Positions 10,010 to 18,746 are shown, counted from the stretch's first letter. The stretch is DNA of 31,318 nt from JBFHDX01 sp041584475 (GCA_041584475.1 JBFHDX010000036.1:1-31318), one strand, 5' to 3'. Notes: a model not told the origin generated them from the letters alone. Numbers and translations are program-made.

Positions 10010-10675
10010 GTGAGCAACCGTACCCTGACGCTGACCGCGCCGCTCTACGATTATCTGCTCGCGGCCTCGCTGCGCGAGCCCGAGCTGCTGCGCCGCCTGC
10101 GCGAGGAGACGGCGGCGAAGGTGCGCTATCCCGGCATGCAGATCGCCCCCGAGCAGGGCCAGCTGATGACGCTGCTGGTCCGGCTCGTCGGCGCGCGGCG
10201 CGCCATCGAGATCGGCACCTACACCGGCTACAGCAGCCTGTGCATCGCCATGGGCCTGCCGGCGAACGGGCAGCTGATCGCCTGCGACATCAGCGAGGCG
10301 TATACCGCGGTGGCGCGGCGCTACTGGCAAGAGGCGGGGCTTGCGACGCGCATCGAGCTGCGCCTCGCCCCGGCGCTCGAGACGCTCGACCGGCTGATCG
10401 CCGACGGCGAGGCCGACCGCTTCGACTTCGCCTTCGTCGACGCCGACAAGGACGGCTATGCCGGCTATTACGAGCGCTGCCTGACGCTGGTGCGGCCGGG
10501 CGGGCTGATCGGCCTCGACAACATGCTGTGGGACGGCGCCGTCGCCGATCCCGCGCGCGACGACGCCGATACGGTGGCGATCCGCGCGGTGACGGCGCAG
10601 ATCAGGGACGATTCCCGCGTCGACATCAGCCTGGTGCCGATCGGCGACGGGCTGATGCTGGCGCGCAAGCGGTAG
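10010..10675 (+). CDS. Class I SAM-dependent O-methyltransferase (catechol/caffeoyl-CoA OMT family)
   Basis: A 221-residue cation-dependent O-methyltransferase of the family 3 type. The SAM-binding motif I is EIGTYTGYSS (67-76). Acidic residues follow at D93, and the metal/SAM segment FDFAFVDADKDGY (138-150) is followed by GGLIGLDNMLWDGAVAD (164-180), where D144, D170 and N171 are the expected metal ligands. The start is GTG at 10010, since no ATG gives the full family N-terminus. The natural substrate cannot be told. It is convergent with the DUF192 gene, with six bases between them. Confidence 0.93.
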   Translation: MSNRTLTLTAPLYDYLLAASLREPELLRRLREETAAKVRYPGMQIAPEQGQLMTLLVRLVGARRAIEIGTYTGYSSLCIAMGLPANGQLIACDISEAYTAVARRYWQEAGLATRIELRLAPALETLDRLIADGEADRFDFAFVDADKDGYAGYYERCLTLVRPGGLIGLDNMLWDGAVADPARDDADTVAIRAVTAQIRDDSRVDISLVPIGDGLMLARKR

Positions 10676-10681
10676 GTCCCG

Positions 10682-11173
10682 CTACTCCGCGTTCCCAAAG
10701 ATCGGGTGCTCGACGACGTCGCCGGGCGCGATGCCGAGCCGCGACGTCGTGCCGCCGTTCAGCTCGAGCACCCCGCGCACCGGCCCGCGCGAGCTGATCG
10801 ACTCGAGCGACTGCGGCACGGTGCGCTGGGCGATGCTCTCGATGCGTCCGTCCGCGGTGATGAACAGCATGTCGAGCGGGATGAAGGTGTTGCGCATCCA
10901 CATCGAGGCGCGTTGCGGCCGCGGGCCGAAATCGAACAGCATGCCGGCATCGGGTGCGAGCTGGCGCCGGTACATGAGCCCCAGCGCGCGCTGCTCGGGC
11001 GTGAGTGCCAGCTCGACCGAGAAGACGTGCCGCTCCGCGCCGCTGACGACGACCAGCCGCGAGCGCTCGAAACCGACGCTCGCCGGCGACTGCGCCGGAC
11101 CGAGCGACGGCAGCAGGACGAGCGCGACGAAGGCCAGGGCGGCGAGGAGGCGCTGTCTCATGGCCCGTGTCAT
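10682..11173 (-). CDS. DUF192 family secreted protein
   Basis: A 163-residue protein with an N-terminal signal peptide (hydrophobic segment about residues 9-25, then GPAQSPA). The DUF192 domain follows: GLMYRRQLAPDAGMLFDF (64-81), MWMRNTFIPLDMLFI, ADGRIESIA and VLELNGGTTSRLGIAPGD. The family is widespread and uncharacterised, exported or periplasmic. An internal ATG at the fifth codon is an alternative start. It lies 16 bases downstream of the AcuC-like gene on the same strand and probably shares its transcript. Confidence 0.9.
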   Translation of the reverse strand: MTRAMRQRLLAALAFVALVLLPSLGPAQSPASVGFERSRLVVVSGAERHVFSVELALTPEQRALGLMYRRQLAPDAGMLFDFGPRPQRASMWMRNTFIPLDMLFITADGRIESIAQRTVPQSLESISSRGPVRGVLELNGGTTSRLGIAPGDVVEHPIFGNAE

Positions 11174-11189
11174 ACACGCTCCACCCGGC

Positions 11190-12302
11190 TCAGGAAAGCG
11201 CCGCGGCGGCCGCGGCGGCGGCCGCGCGCACCTCGGGCCGGACCGGCCCGCCGTGCGGCGCGTCGGCCAGCGTCGTGAACCCGTGGCGGGGCGGGTTGCG
11301 GCCCTGGCTGCGGCGCCAGGAGAGGCCGCGCAACACGGCCTCGCCTTCCGGCGGCAATCGCGCGGGCACTTCGAGGCGGTTGAGCAGCGCCCAGACGCCG
11401 GTCCAGCAGCGCGCCACCGACCACGGATTGTAGCCGCCGCCGCCGAGCACCAGCAGCCGCGGCGCGAGGCCGGCGAGCTCGCCGACCGCCCGCCACAGCG
11501 CGCCGTTCGACAGCGCGAGCTTGCTCAGCGGGTCGTCGGCGAGCGCGTCGGCGCCGCACTGGACGACCAGCGCCTCGGGCCGGTACGCCTCGACGAGCGG
11601 CAGCACCGCCGCGTCCATGACGAAGGCCAGCTCGTCGTCGTTGAAACCGGGCGGCACCGGCACGTTGCGCGCGAACGGGCGGTTGCAGTCGCGGCCCTGG
11701 CCCGTGTGCGGCCAGCGGCCGTCCTCGTGCACCGAGATGGTCAGCACCTCGGGCCGGTCGCGGAAGGCGAGCTCGACGCCGTCGCCGTGATGCGCGTCGA
11801 GATCGACATAGGCGATCCGCCCGATCCCCTGGTCGAGCAGCGCGAGGATGCCGAGCACCGGGTCGTTGAAATAGCAGAAGCCGCTCGCCCGGTCGGCGCG
11901 GCCGTGGTGCGTGCCGCCGGCCGGGCTGTAGACGATGCCGCCGTCGCGCAGCAGCGCGGCGGCGTGGATCGAGCCGCCGCAGGCGGTCGCCGGCCGCGAG
12001 AAGATCTCGGTGAAGACGGGGTTGCCGTTGACGCCGATATTGAAGCGCGCGCGCACCTGCCCGTCGACGCGGCCGTCGCGCTCGGCCGCCATCACCGCGG
12101 CGATGTAGTCGCGGTCGTGGAAGCGGGCGAGCTGGTCCGGCGTCGCCCGCGGGCTGTCGACATAGGCCGCGTCGGGCAGCCAGCCGAGCGCGCGCGACAG
12201 GTCGATCACCGTCGAGACGCGCGGGATCGCCAGCGGATGCAGGTTGCCGTAGCTCGAGCGGCGGTAGATCTCCGAGCCGATGAAGAGCGGACGCGCGGTC
12301 AT
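11190..12302 (-). CDS. Histone deacetylase family protein, AcuC-like
   Basis: A 370-residue class I-type zinc deacetylase. GGTHHGRADRASGFCYFND (129-147) holds the catalytic histidine pair. YVDLDAHHGDG (165-175) supplies zinc ligands D169 and H171. QCGADALADDP (248-258) supplies zinc ligand D252. GGGGYNPWSVARCW (287-300) contains the catalytic Tyr291. The SVHEDGRWPHTGQG stretch is typical of bacterial AcuC relatives, which deacetylate metabolic proteins such as acetyl-CoA synthetase. I chose the ATG at 12302; the frame is open to a TTG at 12338, but the family N-terminus begins MTARPLFIG. It is divergent from the TPP-riboswitch transporter operon. Confidence 0.93.
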   Translation of the reverse strand: MTARPLFIGSEIYRRSSYGNLHPLAIPRVSTVIDLSRALGWLPDAAYVDSPRATPDQLARFHDRDYIAAVMAAERDGRVDGQVRARFNIGVNGNPVFTEIFSRPATACGGSIHAAALLRDGGIVYSPAGGTHHGRADRASGFCYFNDPVLGILALLDQGIGRIAYVDLDAHHGDGVELAFRDRPEVLTISVHEDGRWPHTGQGRDCNRPFARNVPVPPGFNDDELAFVMDAAVLPLVEAYRPEALVVQCGADALADDPLSKLALSNGALWRAVGELAGLAPRLLVLGGGGYNPWSVARCWTGVWALLNRLEVPARLPPEGEAVLRGLSWRRSQGRNPPRHGFTTLADAPHGGPVRPEVRAAAAAAAAALS

Positions 12303-12371
12303 GGCCGCCAGTCTGGCGCGCGGCGGGCGGCTTGCCAAGCGGCGGCAAACGCCCCATAGTCGACGACGATT

Positions 12372-12462
12372 TCACCGGGGGGAGCCGGTCGTCCGGCTGA
12401 GAGGTCCCTTGCCCGCGGGACGACCCCAGGAACCTGATCCGGATCATGCCGGCGTAGGGACG
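12372..12462 (+). ncRNA. TPP riboswitch (THI element)
   Basis: The conserved THI-box parts are present in order: GGGGGGAGCC at about 12377, GGCTGAGAGG (12395-12404), ACCCC then GGAACCTGATCCGG (12429-12442), and ATGCCGGCGTAGGGA at the 3' end (12446-12460). It binds thiamine pyrophosphate and switches off the following genes. It stands directly before an ABC transporter of the ThiXYZ type, a common TPP-controlled target. Its 3' strand AGGGA is the only Shine-Dalgarno-like sequence before the first gene, so control is probably at translation initiation. Confidence 0.95.
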
Positions 12463-12468
12463 CGTGAC

Positions 12469-13221
12469 TTGAAAGACCCCGATCCGACAGCCGCCATCTC
12501 CGTCTCCATCCACGCGGCGCGCCTCGTGTTCGCCGGCACTGTGCTGTTCGACGAGCTCGACTTCACGCTGCACGGCGGCGTGACGACGTGCCTGCTCGGC
12601 CCCAGCGGCGTCGGCAAGACCAGTCTCGTGCGCCTGGTCGCCGGGCTCGAGGGCGGCGGCGCGGGCGAGGCGCGCTGCTCGGACGGGTTGCCGTTGCGCG
12701 GCCGCTTCGCCTGGATGGCGCAGCAGGACCTGCTGCTGCCGTGGCTGTCGGTGCGCGGCAATATCGCGCTCGGCGCGCGCCTGCGCGGCGAGCCGGTGGC
12801 GGCGGAGCGGGTCGCCGAGCTGCTCGAGCTCGTCGGGCTCGGTGGCTACGGCGACCGGCGGCCGGCGGCGCTCTCCGGCGGCATGCGGCAGCGCGCGGCG
12901 CTCGCCCGCACGCTGCTCGAGGACCGCCCCGTCGTGCTGATGGACGAGCCGTTCTCGGCGCTCGACGCGATCACGCGGCACGCGCTGCAGGACGCGGCGG
13001 CGCGGCTGCTCGCCGGGCGCACGGTGCTGCTCGTCACGCACGATCCGCTCGAGGCGCTGCGGCTCGGCCACCGCATCCACGTCATGGCCGGCCGGCCGGC
13101 GACGCTCGACGAGCCGCTCGAGCCGGCCGGCGCACCGCCGCGCGATGCCCGCGAGCCGAAGCTGCTGGCGCTGCAGGCGGAGCTGCTGACCCGGCTCGTG
13201 CGCGCCAAGGAGGCGGCGTGA
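12469..13221 (+). CDS. thiZ: ABC transporter ATPase, thiamine pyrimidine precursor uptake (ThiZ-type)
   Basis: A 250-residue ATP-binding subunit of the NitT/TauT class. Walker A GPSGVGKT is at 44-51, Q-loop AWMAQQD at 81-87, signature LSGGMRQR at 135-142, Walker B VVLMDEP at 155-161, and H-loop THD follows. The only plausible standard start after the riboswitch is TTG at 12469, eight bases after the aptamer's AGGGA; the frame is open upstream but would run through the riboswitch. The GTG at 12463 is out of frame. The stop overlaps the permease ATG by one base. The assignment to thiamine-pyrimidine uptake rests on the TPP riboswitch and the ThiY-like binding protein downstream. Confidence 0.9.
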   Translation: MKDPDPTAAISVSIHAARLVFAGTVLFDELDFTLHGGVTTCLLGPSGVGKTSLVRLVAGLEGGGAGEARCSDGLPLRGRFAWMAQQDLLLPWLSVRGNIALGARLRGEPVAAERVAELLELVGLGGYGDRRPAALSGGMRQRAALARTLLEDRPVVLMDEPFSALDAITRHALQDAAARLLAGRTVLLVTHDPLEALRLGHRIHVMAGRPATLDEPLEPAGAPPRDAREPKLLALQAELLTRLVRAKEAA

Positions 13222-14015
13222 TGGCCCGCGCGCGCGAGCTGCACCCGGTCCTGCGCGGCCTCGTCGTCGCCGCCGGGCTGCTCGGCCTGTGGCAGGCGGT
13301 GATCTGGCTCACCGGCACGCCGCACTTCATCCTGCCCGGGCCCGCCCCGGTGTTCCGGGCGCTCGCCGAGCACCGCGCCCTGCTGGCCGCCAATGCCGGC
13401 ACGACGGCGGCCGAGATCCTGCTCGGCCTCGCGCTCGGCACGCTGCTCGGCGGCGCCAGCGCGATGGCGATGGACTACGCGCGGACGATCCGCCGCTGGC
13501 TGATGCCGGTGCTCGTCGTCAGCCAGGCGATCCCGGTCTTCGCGCTGGCGCCGGTGCTCGTGCTGTGGCTCGGTTACGGCATGGCGTCCAAGGTGGCGAT
13601 GGCGACGCTGATCATCTATTTCCCGGTCACCGCCGCGTTCCTCGACGGGCTGCGGCGCACCGACCCGGGCTGGCTCGACCTCGCGCGCACCATGGGCGGC
13701 AGCCGCTGGTCGATCCTGCGCTCGATCCGCGTGCCGGCCGCCCTGCCGTCGTTCGCCTCGGGCCTGCGCGTCGCCACCGCCGTCGCGCCGATCGGCGCCA
13801 TCGTCGGCGAGTGGGTCGGCTCGTCGAGCGGGCTCGGCCATCTGATGCTGCAGACGATGGCGCGCGGCCACACCGACATCATGTTCGCCGCCCTCGCCGT
13901 GCTCGCGGCGATAGCGATCCTGCTCTACTACGCGGTCGACCGGCTGCTCGCCCGCGCGCTGCCCTGGGTGGCCGAGCGCGGCGTCGACGAGGCGGCGCCG
14001 GCCGATGCGCCCTGA
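13221..14015 (+). CDS. thiX: ABC transporter permease, thiamine pyrimidine precursor uptake (ThiX-type)
   Basis: A 264-residue inner-membrane permease of the NitT/TauT (BPD) family with about six hydrophobic helices. The cytoplasmic EAA-type loop that contacts the ATPase is visible as LDLARTMGGSRWSILRSIRVP near residues 152-172. The ATG shares one base with the ATPase stop, so the two are translationally coupled. The 3' neighbour is the binding protein. Confidence 0.92.
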   Translation: MARARELHPVLRGLVVAAGLLGLWQAVIWLTGTPHFILPGPAPVFRALAEHRALLAANAGTTAAEILLGLALGTLLGGASAMAMDYARTIRRWLMPVLVVSQAIPVFALAPVLVLWLGYGMASKVAMATLIIYFPVTAAFLDGLRRTDPGWLDLARTMGGSRWSILRSIRVPAALPSFASGLRVATAVAPIGAIVGEWVGSSSGLGHLMLQTMARGHTDIMFAALAVLAAIAILLYYAVDRLLARALPWVAERGVDEAAPADAP

Positions 14016-14037
14016 CCCGGAAGGAAGGACCAAGACG

Positions 14038-14991
14038 ATGACCATCAGACCCCTGCGCCGCGCCACGCTGATCCTCGCCGCCGCGGCGACGCTCGCCGCG
14101 CCGGCGCACGCGGCGGAGCGCCTCACCGTGCTGCTCGACTGGTTCATAAACCCGGACCACGGGCCGCTGATCGTCGCGCAAGAGAAGGGCCTGTTCCGCG
14201 ACGCCGGGCTCGAGGTGACGATAATCGAGCCGGCCAACCCCAACGACCCGCCGAAGCTGGTCGCCGCCGGCAAGGCGGATATCGCGATCAGCTACCAGCC
14301 GCAGCTGCACATGCTCGTCGCCGAGGGCCTGCCGCTGGTGCGCGTCGCGACGCTGGTGGCGACGCCGCTCAACTCGCTCGTCGTGTTGCGCGACGGGCCG
14401 GTCAAGGCGATCGCCGACCTCAAGGGCCGCAAGGTCGGCTATTCGGTCGGCGGCTTCGAGGACGCGCTGCTCGGCCGCATGCTCGAGACGCACGGCCTCA
14501 GTTTGCGCGACGTCGAGATGATCAACGTCAACTTCGCGCTGTCGCCGGCGCTGATGTCGGGCCAGGTCGACGCCGTGATCGGCGCCTTCCGCAACTTCGA
14601 GCTCAACCAGCTCGACCTCGAGAAGCGCCCGGGCCGCGCCTTCTACCCCGAGGAGGAAGGCGTGCCCGCCTATGACGAGCTGATCGTCGTCGCCAACGCG
14701 AAGCTGGCGAAGCGGGAGCCGATCCGGCGCTTCGTCGAGGTTCTCGAGGCGGCGACGCAGTTCATGATCAACCACCCGGACGAGGCCTGGGAGCTGTTCC
14801 GCGCAAGCGCCCCGGCCAAGCTCGACAACGAGCTCAACCGCCGCGCCTGGCGCGACACCCTGCCCCGCTTCGCGCTGCGCCCGGGCGCGCTGGACCGCCG
14901 TCGCTACGAACGCTTCGGCGCCTTCCTGCACGAGCGCGGGCTGGTCAAGACGCTGCCGAAGCTCGAGGCCTACGCGCTGGAGCTTGAATGA
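14038..14991 (+). CDS. thiY: ABC transporter substrate-binding protein, ThiY/NMT1-like
   Basis: A 317-residue periplasmic binding protein with a signal peptide (about 1-24, ending AHA). The mature N-terminus LTVLLDWFINPDHGPLIVAQ, with KGLF following, is the NMT1/THI5-like pattern of ThiY, which binds formylaminopyrimidine salvage intermediates of thiamine. Further family blocks are VAAGKADIAISYQPQ and GRKVGYSVGG. GGAAGGA precedes the ATG at 14038 at good distance; an in-frame start 33 bases earlier has less support. It ends a riboswitch-controlled thiZ-thiX-thiY operon. No tenA or thi biosynthesis gene is next to it. Confidence 0.93.
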   Translation: MTIRPLRRATLILAAAATLAAPAHAAERLTVLLDWFINPDHGPLIVAQEKGLFRDAGLEVTIIEPANPNDPPKLVAAGKADIAISYQPQLHMLVAEGLPLVRVATLVATPLNSLVVLRDGPVKAIADLKGRKVGYSVGGFEDALLGRMLETHGLSLRDVEMINVNFALSPALMSGQVDAVIGAFRNFELNQLDLEKRPGRAFYPEEEGVPAYDELIVVANAKLAKREPIRRFVEVLEAATQFMINHPDEAWELFRASAPAKLDNELNRRAWRDTLPRFALRPGALDRRRYERFGAFLHERGLVKTLPKLEAYALELE

Positions 14992-15076
14992 CGGCGCGCT
15001 CGCGATAGCTTGAATGGCCGGGCCGGGCGGCCGGCGATAGCATGCCCGGCCCGGGCAAACGGCGGGTCGAGAGACG

Positions 15077-16267
15077 ATGGCGCAGGCAGACGTCGCGATG
15101 ACGGGCGGGCGAGGAACGATGCCCTCGCAGCGGGCGGTCGCCGTCCTCGGCGTGCTCGCGGTGGCCGGCGGGGCGCTGGCGCTGGCCGGCAACGGCTGGC
15201 GTTTCGGCGTGCTGTTCGTGATCGGCGCCCTGCTCGGGGCGACGCTCTACCACGCCGCCTTCAGCTTCACCGGATCGTACCGCGCCGCCTTCGTGCGCCG
15301 CGACATCGCCGGCGTGCGCGCGCAGCTCGTCATGCTCGTCCTCGGCATCCTCTTGTTCGCGCCAACGCTTGCCGGCGGGGTCACAGCCGGCGGCTTCCGC
15401 GTCACCGGGGCGCTCGCGCCGGTTGGCTGGGAGGTCGCGCTCGGTAGCTTCCTGTTCGGCATCGGCATGCAGCTCGGCGGCGGCTGCGGGTCGGGCACGC
15501 TGTTCACGGTCGGCGGCGGCAACACGCGCATGGTGCTGACGCTGATCTTCTTCTGCCTCGGCGCCTTCCTCGGCACGCTGCACTGGGACGCGCTCGCCGC
15601 ACTGCGCGAGGGCAGCCGCACCGTCTCGCTCGGCCGCGAGTTCGGCTGGGGCGTCGCCACCGTCGGCCAGCTCGCCGTGCTCGGCGCGATCTGGGTCGCG
15701 CTCGGCGTCTGGGCGAAGGGCCGGCCGCAGCGCTCGATCCTCGGCCCGACACCGGGCTGGCGCGGGCTTCTCGTCGGGCCGTGGCCGCTGGTGCTCGGCG
15801 CGGCGCTGCTGGCGATCCTGAACTGGCTGACGCTCGAGGTCTCGGGCCACGCCTGGTCGATCACCTGGGGCTTCACGCTGTGGGCGGCGGAGGCGGCGCG
15901 GGCGCTCGGCTGGGACCCGCAGACGAGCTCGTTCTGGGCGGCCCGCAGCGGCTTCCTCGAGCGCGGCATCTTCCGCGACGACACCTCGATCATGGATATG
16001 GGCGTGATCCTCGGCGCCTTCGTCGCCGCCGGCCTCGCCGGCCGCTTCGCGCCGTCGCTGAAGCTCCCGCTGCGGCCGCTTCTCGCGGCGATCATCGGCG
16101 GCCTGCTGCTCGGCTACGGCGCGCGGCTCGCCTATGGCTGCAACATCGGCGCCTTCTTCAGCGGCGTCGCCTCGGGCAGCCTGCACGGCTGGCTGTGGAT
16201 CGTCTGCGCGCTGCCCGGCAACTGGATCGGCGTGAAGCTGCGGCCGCGCTTCGGGCTGGGGAATTGA
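15077..16267 (+). CDS. YeeE/YedE family membrane transporter (sulfur compound uptake)
   Basis: A 396-residue polytopic membrane protein of the YeeE/YedE (TsuA-like) family, whose characterised members import thiosulfate. Two of the family's key cysteine motifs are seen: GMQLGGGCGSGTLF with C137 and LAYGCNIGAFFSG with C355, each in the usual short re-entrant helix context. The segment where a third, N-terminal cysteine would be expected reads AAFSFTGSYRAAF and has none. No TusA/TsuB partner is adjacent. It lies 85 bases after thiY on the same strand, but its own promoter or substrate cannot be told. The ATG at 15077 has only a weak GAGAGA ahead; an ATG 14 codons in is an alternative. Confidence 0.85.
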   Translation: MAQADVAMTGGRGTMPSQRAVAVLGVLAVAGGALALAGNGWRFGVLFVIGALLGATLYHAAFSFTGSYRAAFVRRDIAGVRAQLVMLVLGILLFAPTLAGGVTAGGFRVTGALAPVGWEVALGSFLFGIGMQLGGGCGSGTLFTVGGGNTRMVLTLIFFCLGAFLGTLHWDALAALREGSRTVSLGREFGWGVATVGQLAVLGAIWVALGVWAKGRPQRSILGPTPGWRGLLVGPWPLVLGAALLAILNWLTLEVSGHAWSITWGFTLWAAEAARALGWDPQTSSFWAARSGFLERGIFRDDTSIMDMGVILGAFVAAGLAGRFAPSLKLPLRPLLAAIIGGLLLGYGARLAYGCNIGAFFSGVASGSLHGWLWIVCALPGNWIGVKLRPRFGLGN

Positions 16268-16301
16268 GGGCTTGGCAAGTAACGAAGGCGCTCATTAGGG
16301 C

Positions 16302-16736
16302 TCAGCTCTTCCTGATGACGATGGCGTCGATCAGCTCGCCGTTCCGGATCAGGACATAGCCCTCGATTGCGGCCATGCCCATCAACAATTCGGGTTCACC
16401 GCGAAAAGAATAGATACAGTCGCCCCGGCGGTAGTTCGCCTTCATGCGTTGCCAGCGATGGTTGATCCGGCCGAACGGCATCGGCGCCTCCTGCCCGTCC
16501 ACCGTAATCTCCGTCATCTCCCGCTCTTCGATTTCCGCCGGTGAATATTTGTCCAATATTTTCAGCGGTGGCTCCATCTGCAGAACGACCCGCGCGATAC
16601 CGCAATTGTCCTCCTCGTAGACCAGCGCCCCGACGAAGACAGCCAGCGCCAGCACCATGACGAGCATCTTCGTCGGGTAGAGCGCTCGCGACCATTTCGC
16701 CTTCAGGAGGTCAAGCAGCGCGCCAAGGAAGGCCAT
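16302..16736 (-). CDS. Hypothetical membrane-anchored protein
   Basis: A 144-residue protein I do not recognise. One transmembrane helix lies at about residues 22-41 (YPTKMLVMVLALAVFVGALV), after a short basic cytoplasmic N-terminus. The rest is a soluble, mixed-charge domain ending in GYVLIRNGELIDAIVIRKS, which resembles a beta-rich fold. Base composition is visibly less GC-rich than the flanking genes. It begins 31 bases after the stop of the Atm1-type exporter on the same strand and is convergent with the YeeE gene. Confidence 0.65.
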   Translation of the reverse strand: MAFLGALLDLLKAKWSRALYPTKMLVMVLALAVFVGALVYEEDNCGIARVVLQMEPPLKILDKYSPAEIEEREMTEITVDGQEAPMPFGRINHRWQRMKANYRRGDCIYSFRGEPELLMGMAAIEGYVLIRNGELIDAIVIRKS

Positions 16737-16767
16737 CCGATCACGATCCTGCGCGATGGAGGCCGCC

Positions 16768-18633
16768 CTACCCCGCCACCGGCGCCGGGCCCGGCTCGCC
16801 GAACGGGATCTCCTCCCCTTCCCCGCCGTCGCCGCTCTTCTGCTGGCGCTCCCACATCGCCGCGTAGGCGCCGCCGCGGGCGAGCAGCTGGGCGTGGCGC
16901 CCGCGCTCGACGATCTCGCCCTGGTCGAGGACGATGATCTCGTCGGCGTCGACGACCGTCGACAGCCGGTGCGCGATGGTCAGCGTCGTGCGGTTGGCCG
17001 AGACCTCGCGCAGGCTCTTCTGGATCTCCTGCTCGGTGTGCGTATCGAGCGCCGAGGTCGCCTCGTCGAACAGCAGGATCGACGGCCGCTTCAGGATCGT
17101 CCGAGCGATCGCCACGCGCTGCTTCTCGCCGCCGGACAGCTTCAGCCCGCGCTCGCCGACCATGGTCTGGTAGCCGTCCGGCAGCCCCATGACGAAGTCG
17201 TGGATGCGCGCCATGCGCGCCGCCTCCTCGACCTCCGCCGTGCTCGCGCTCGGCCGGCCGTAGGCGACGTTGTAGTAGACCGTGTCGTTGAACAGCACGG
17301 TGTCCTGCGGGACGATGCCGATCGCCGCGCGCAGGCTGTCCTGCGTCACCGCGCGGATGTCCTGGCCATCGATCGTCACGCGGCCGCCCGAGACGTCGTA
17401 GAAGCGGAACAGGATGCGGCTGATCGTCGACTTGCCGGCGCCCGAGGGCCCGACGATGGCGACGGTGCGGCCGGGCGGCACGGCGAAGGAGACGCGCTTC
17501 AGGATCGGTCGCCGCACGTCGTAGCCGAAATCGACGTCCTCGAAGACGATCTTGCCGCCATCGACCGCCAGCGGCTTCGCATCCGGGTCGTCGGCAACCT
17601 CGCGATCGACCTGCAGCAGCCCGAACATGGCGTGCATGTCGGTCAGCGATTGCCGGATCTGCCGGTAGACGAAGCCGAGGAAGTTGAGCGGCATGTAGAG
17701 CTGGATCAGATAGGCGTTGACCATGACGAAGTCGCCGACCGTCATGGTGCCGTTGACGACGCCGTGGCCGGCCATGGTCATGATCGCCACCAGCCCCGCG
17801 GCGATGATGCCGGCCTGGCCCATGTTCAGCATGGCGAGGCTCACTTTGCTGCGGATCGCCGCGCGCTCGTACTGCCGCAGCGCCACGTCGTAGCGCCGCG
17901 CCTCGTGCATCTCGTTGCCGAAATACTTGACCGTCTCGTAGTTGAGCAGGCTGTCGATCGCCTTGGTGTTGGCCTCGGTGTCGCGCTCGTTCATCTCGCG
18001 CCGGAACTTGATGCGCCACTCGGTCACCAGCAGCGAGAACGCGATGTAGCCGACGATGGTGACCAGCGTGACCAGCGCGAACCAGATGTCGAACAGTCCC
18101 CACAGGATGCCGCAGACCATGACGATCTCGAGGATCGTCGGCACGATGTTGAACAGCATGAAATTGAGCAGGAACTCGATGCCCGCGACGCCGCGCTCGA
18201 TGACCCGCGAGAGGCCGCCGGTCTGGCGGTCGAGGTGGAAGCGCAGGCTGAGCGCGTGCAGGTGCCTGAACGTGTTGAGCGCGGCGTTGCGCATCGCCCG
18301 CTGCACGACCTTGGCGAACACGGCGTCGCGCATCTCGCCGAAGACGACGGCGAACAGCCGCGCAATGCCGTAGGCGAACAGCAGCCCGATCGGCAGCGCC
18401 ACCACGGCACCCGCCTCGCCCGACAGGAGATTGACGGCGTCGCGATAGAACACCGGCACGTAGACGTTGGTCACCTTGGCGCCGACAAGCAGCGCCAGCG
18501 CGACGACGACCCGCACCCGCAGTCCCGTGGCGCCGCGTGGCCAAAGATAGGGCAGCAGCGCCCCCATCGCCCGGAATTCGCTGCCGCTCGTAGGGATATC
18601 GGCGGGCGCGCCGCTATGCCTTCTTCGCCTCAT
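16768..18633 (-). CDS. Atm1-type ABC exporter (ABCB7/HMT1 family)
   Basis: A 621-residue fused exporter with six helices (about 40-340) and an ATPase domain. Walker A is GPSGAGKST (395-403), signature LSGGEKQR (499-506), Walker B ILLFDEATSALD (519-530), and the H-loop is TIAHRLST. The transmembrane half has the Atm1 hallmarks: GGLSRVIERGVAGIEFLLNF, NYETVKYFGNE, LNMGQ (269-273, the glutathione-contacting Asn/Gln pair in the Novosphingobium protein) and MPLNFLGFVYRQIRQSL. Relatives export glutathione conjugates or a sulfur compound for iron-sulfur and metal homeostasis. The start at 18633 is uncertain; an ATG at codon 23 is also possible. Confidence 0.93.
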   Translation of the reverse strand: MRRRRHSGAPADIPTSGSEFRAMGALLPYLWPRGATGLRVRVVVALALLVGAKVTNVYVPVFYRDAVNLLSGEAGAVVALPIGLLFAYGIARLFAVVFGEMRDAVFAKVVQRAMRNAALNTFRHLHALSLRFHLDRQTGGLSRVIERGVAGIEFLLNFMLFNIVPTILEIVMVCGILWGLFDIWFALVTLVTIVGYIAFSLLVTEWRIKFRREMNERDTEANTKAIDSLLNYETVKYFGNEMHEARRYDVALRQYERAAIRSKVSLAMLNMGQAGIIAAGLVAIMTMAGHGVVNGTMTVGDFVMVNAYLIQLYMPLNFLGFVYRQIRQSLTDMHAMFGLLQVDREVADDPDAKPLAVDGGKIVFEDVDFGYDVRRPILKRVSFAVPPGRTVAIVGPSGAGKSTISRILFRFYDVSGGRVTIDGQDIRAVTQDSLRAAIGIVPQDTVLFNDTVYYNVAYGRPSASTAEVEEAARMARIHDFVMGLPDGYQTMVGERGLKLSGGEKQRVAIARTILKRPSILLFDEATSALDTHTEQEIQKSLREVSANRTTLTIAHRLSTVVDADEIIVLDQGEIVERGRHAQLLARGGAYAAMWERQQKSGDGGEGEEIPFGEPGPAPVAG

Positions 18634-18746
18634 CGCAGGCCCTGTTACGCTGTTGCGGCGCGTCGTGTGCCGCAGGCTGCAGGGCCCGCGCTGCCGGGCG
18701 CCGGCCCAGCATAGACTTGGTGCCTCGGATCCGGATTGCCAAGCGA

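Noticed and set aside
11170..13080. A 636-codon minus-strand frame across the riboswitch, the ATPase and the deacetylase
   Set aside because: It is a shadow: the deacetylase is in another frame with all zinc ligands, and the ATPase is on the opposite strand with full motifs.
16703..18544. Long open frames on both strands (613 codons minus, 652 codons plus from 16756) over the Atm1-type exporter
   Set aside because: Both lack domains and are Arg-rich out-of-frame readings of a clear ABC exporter.
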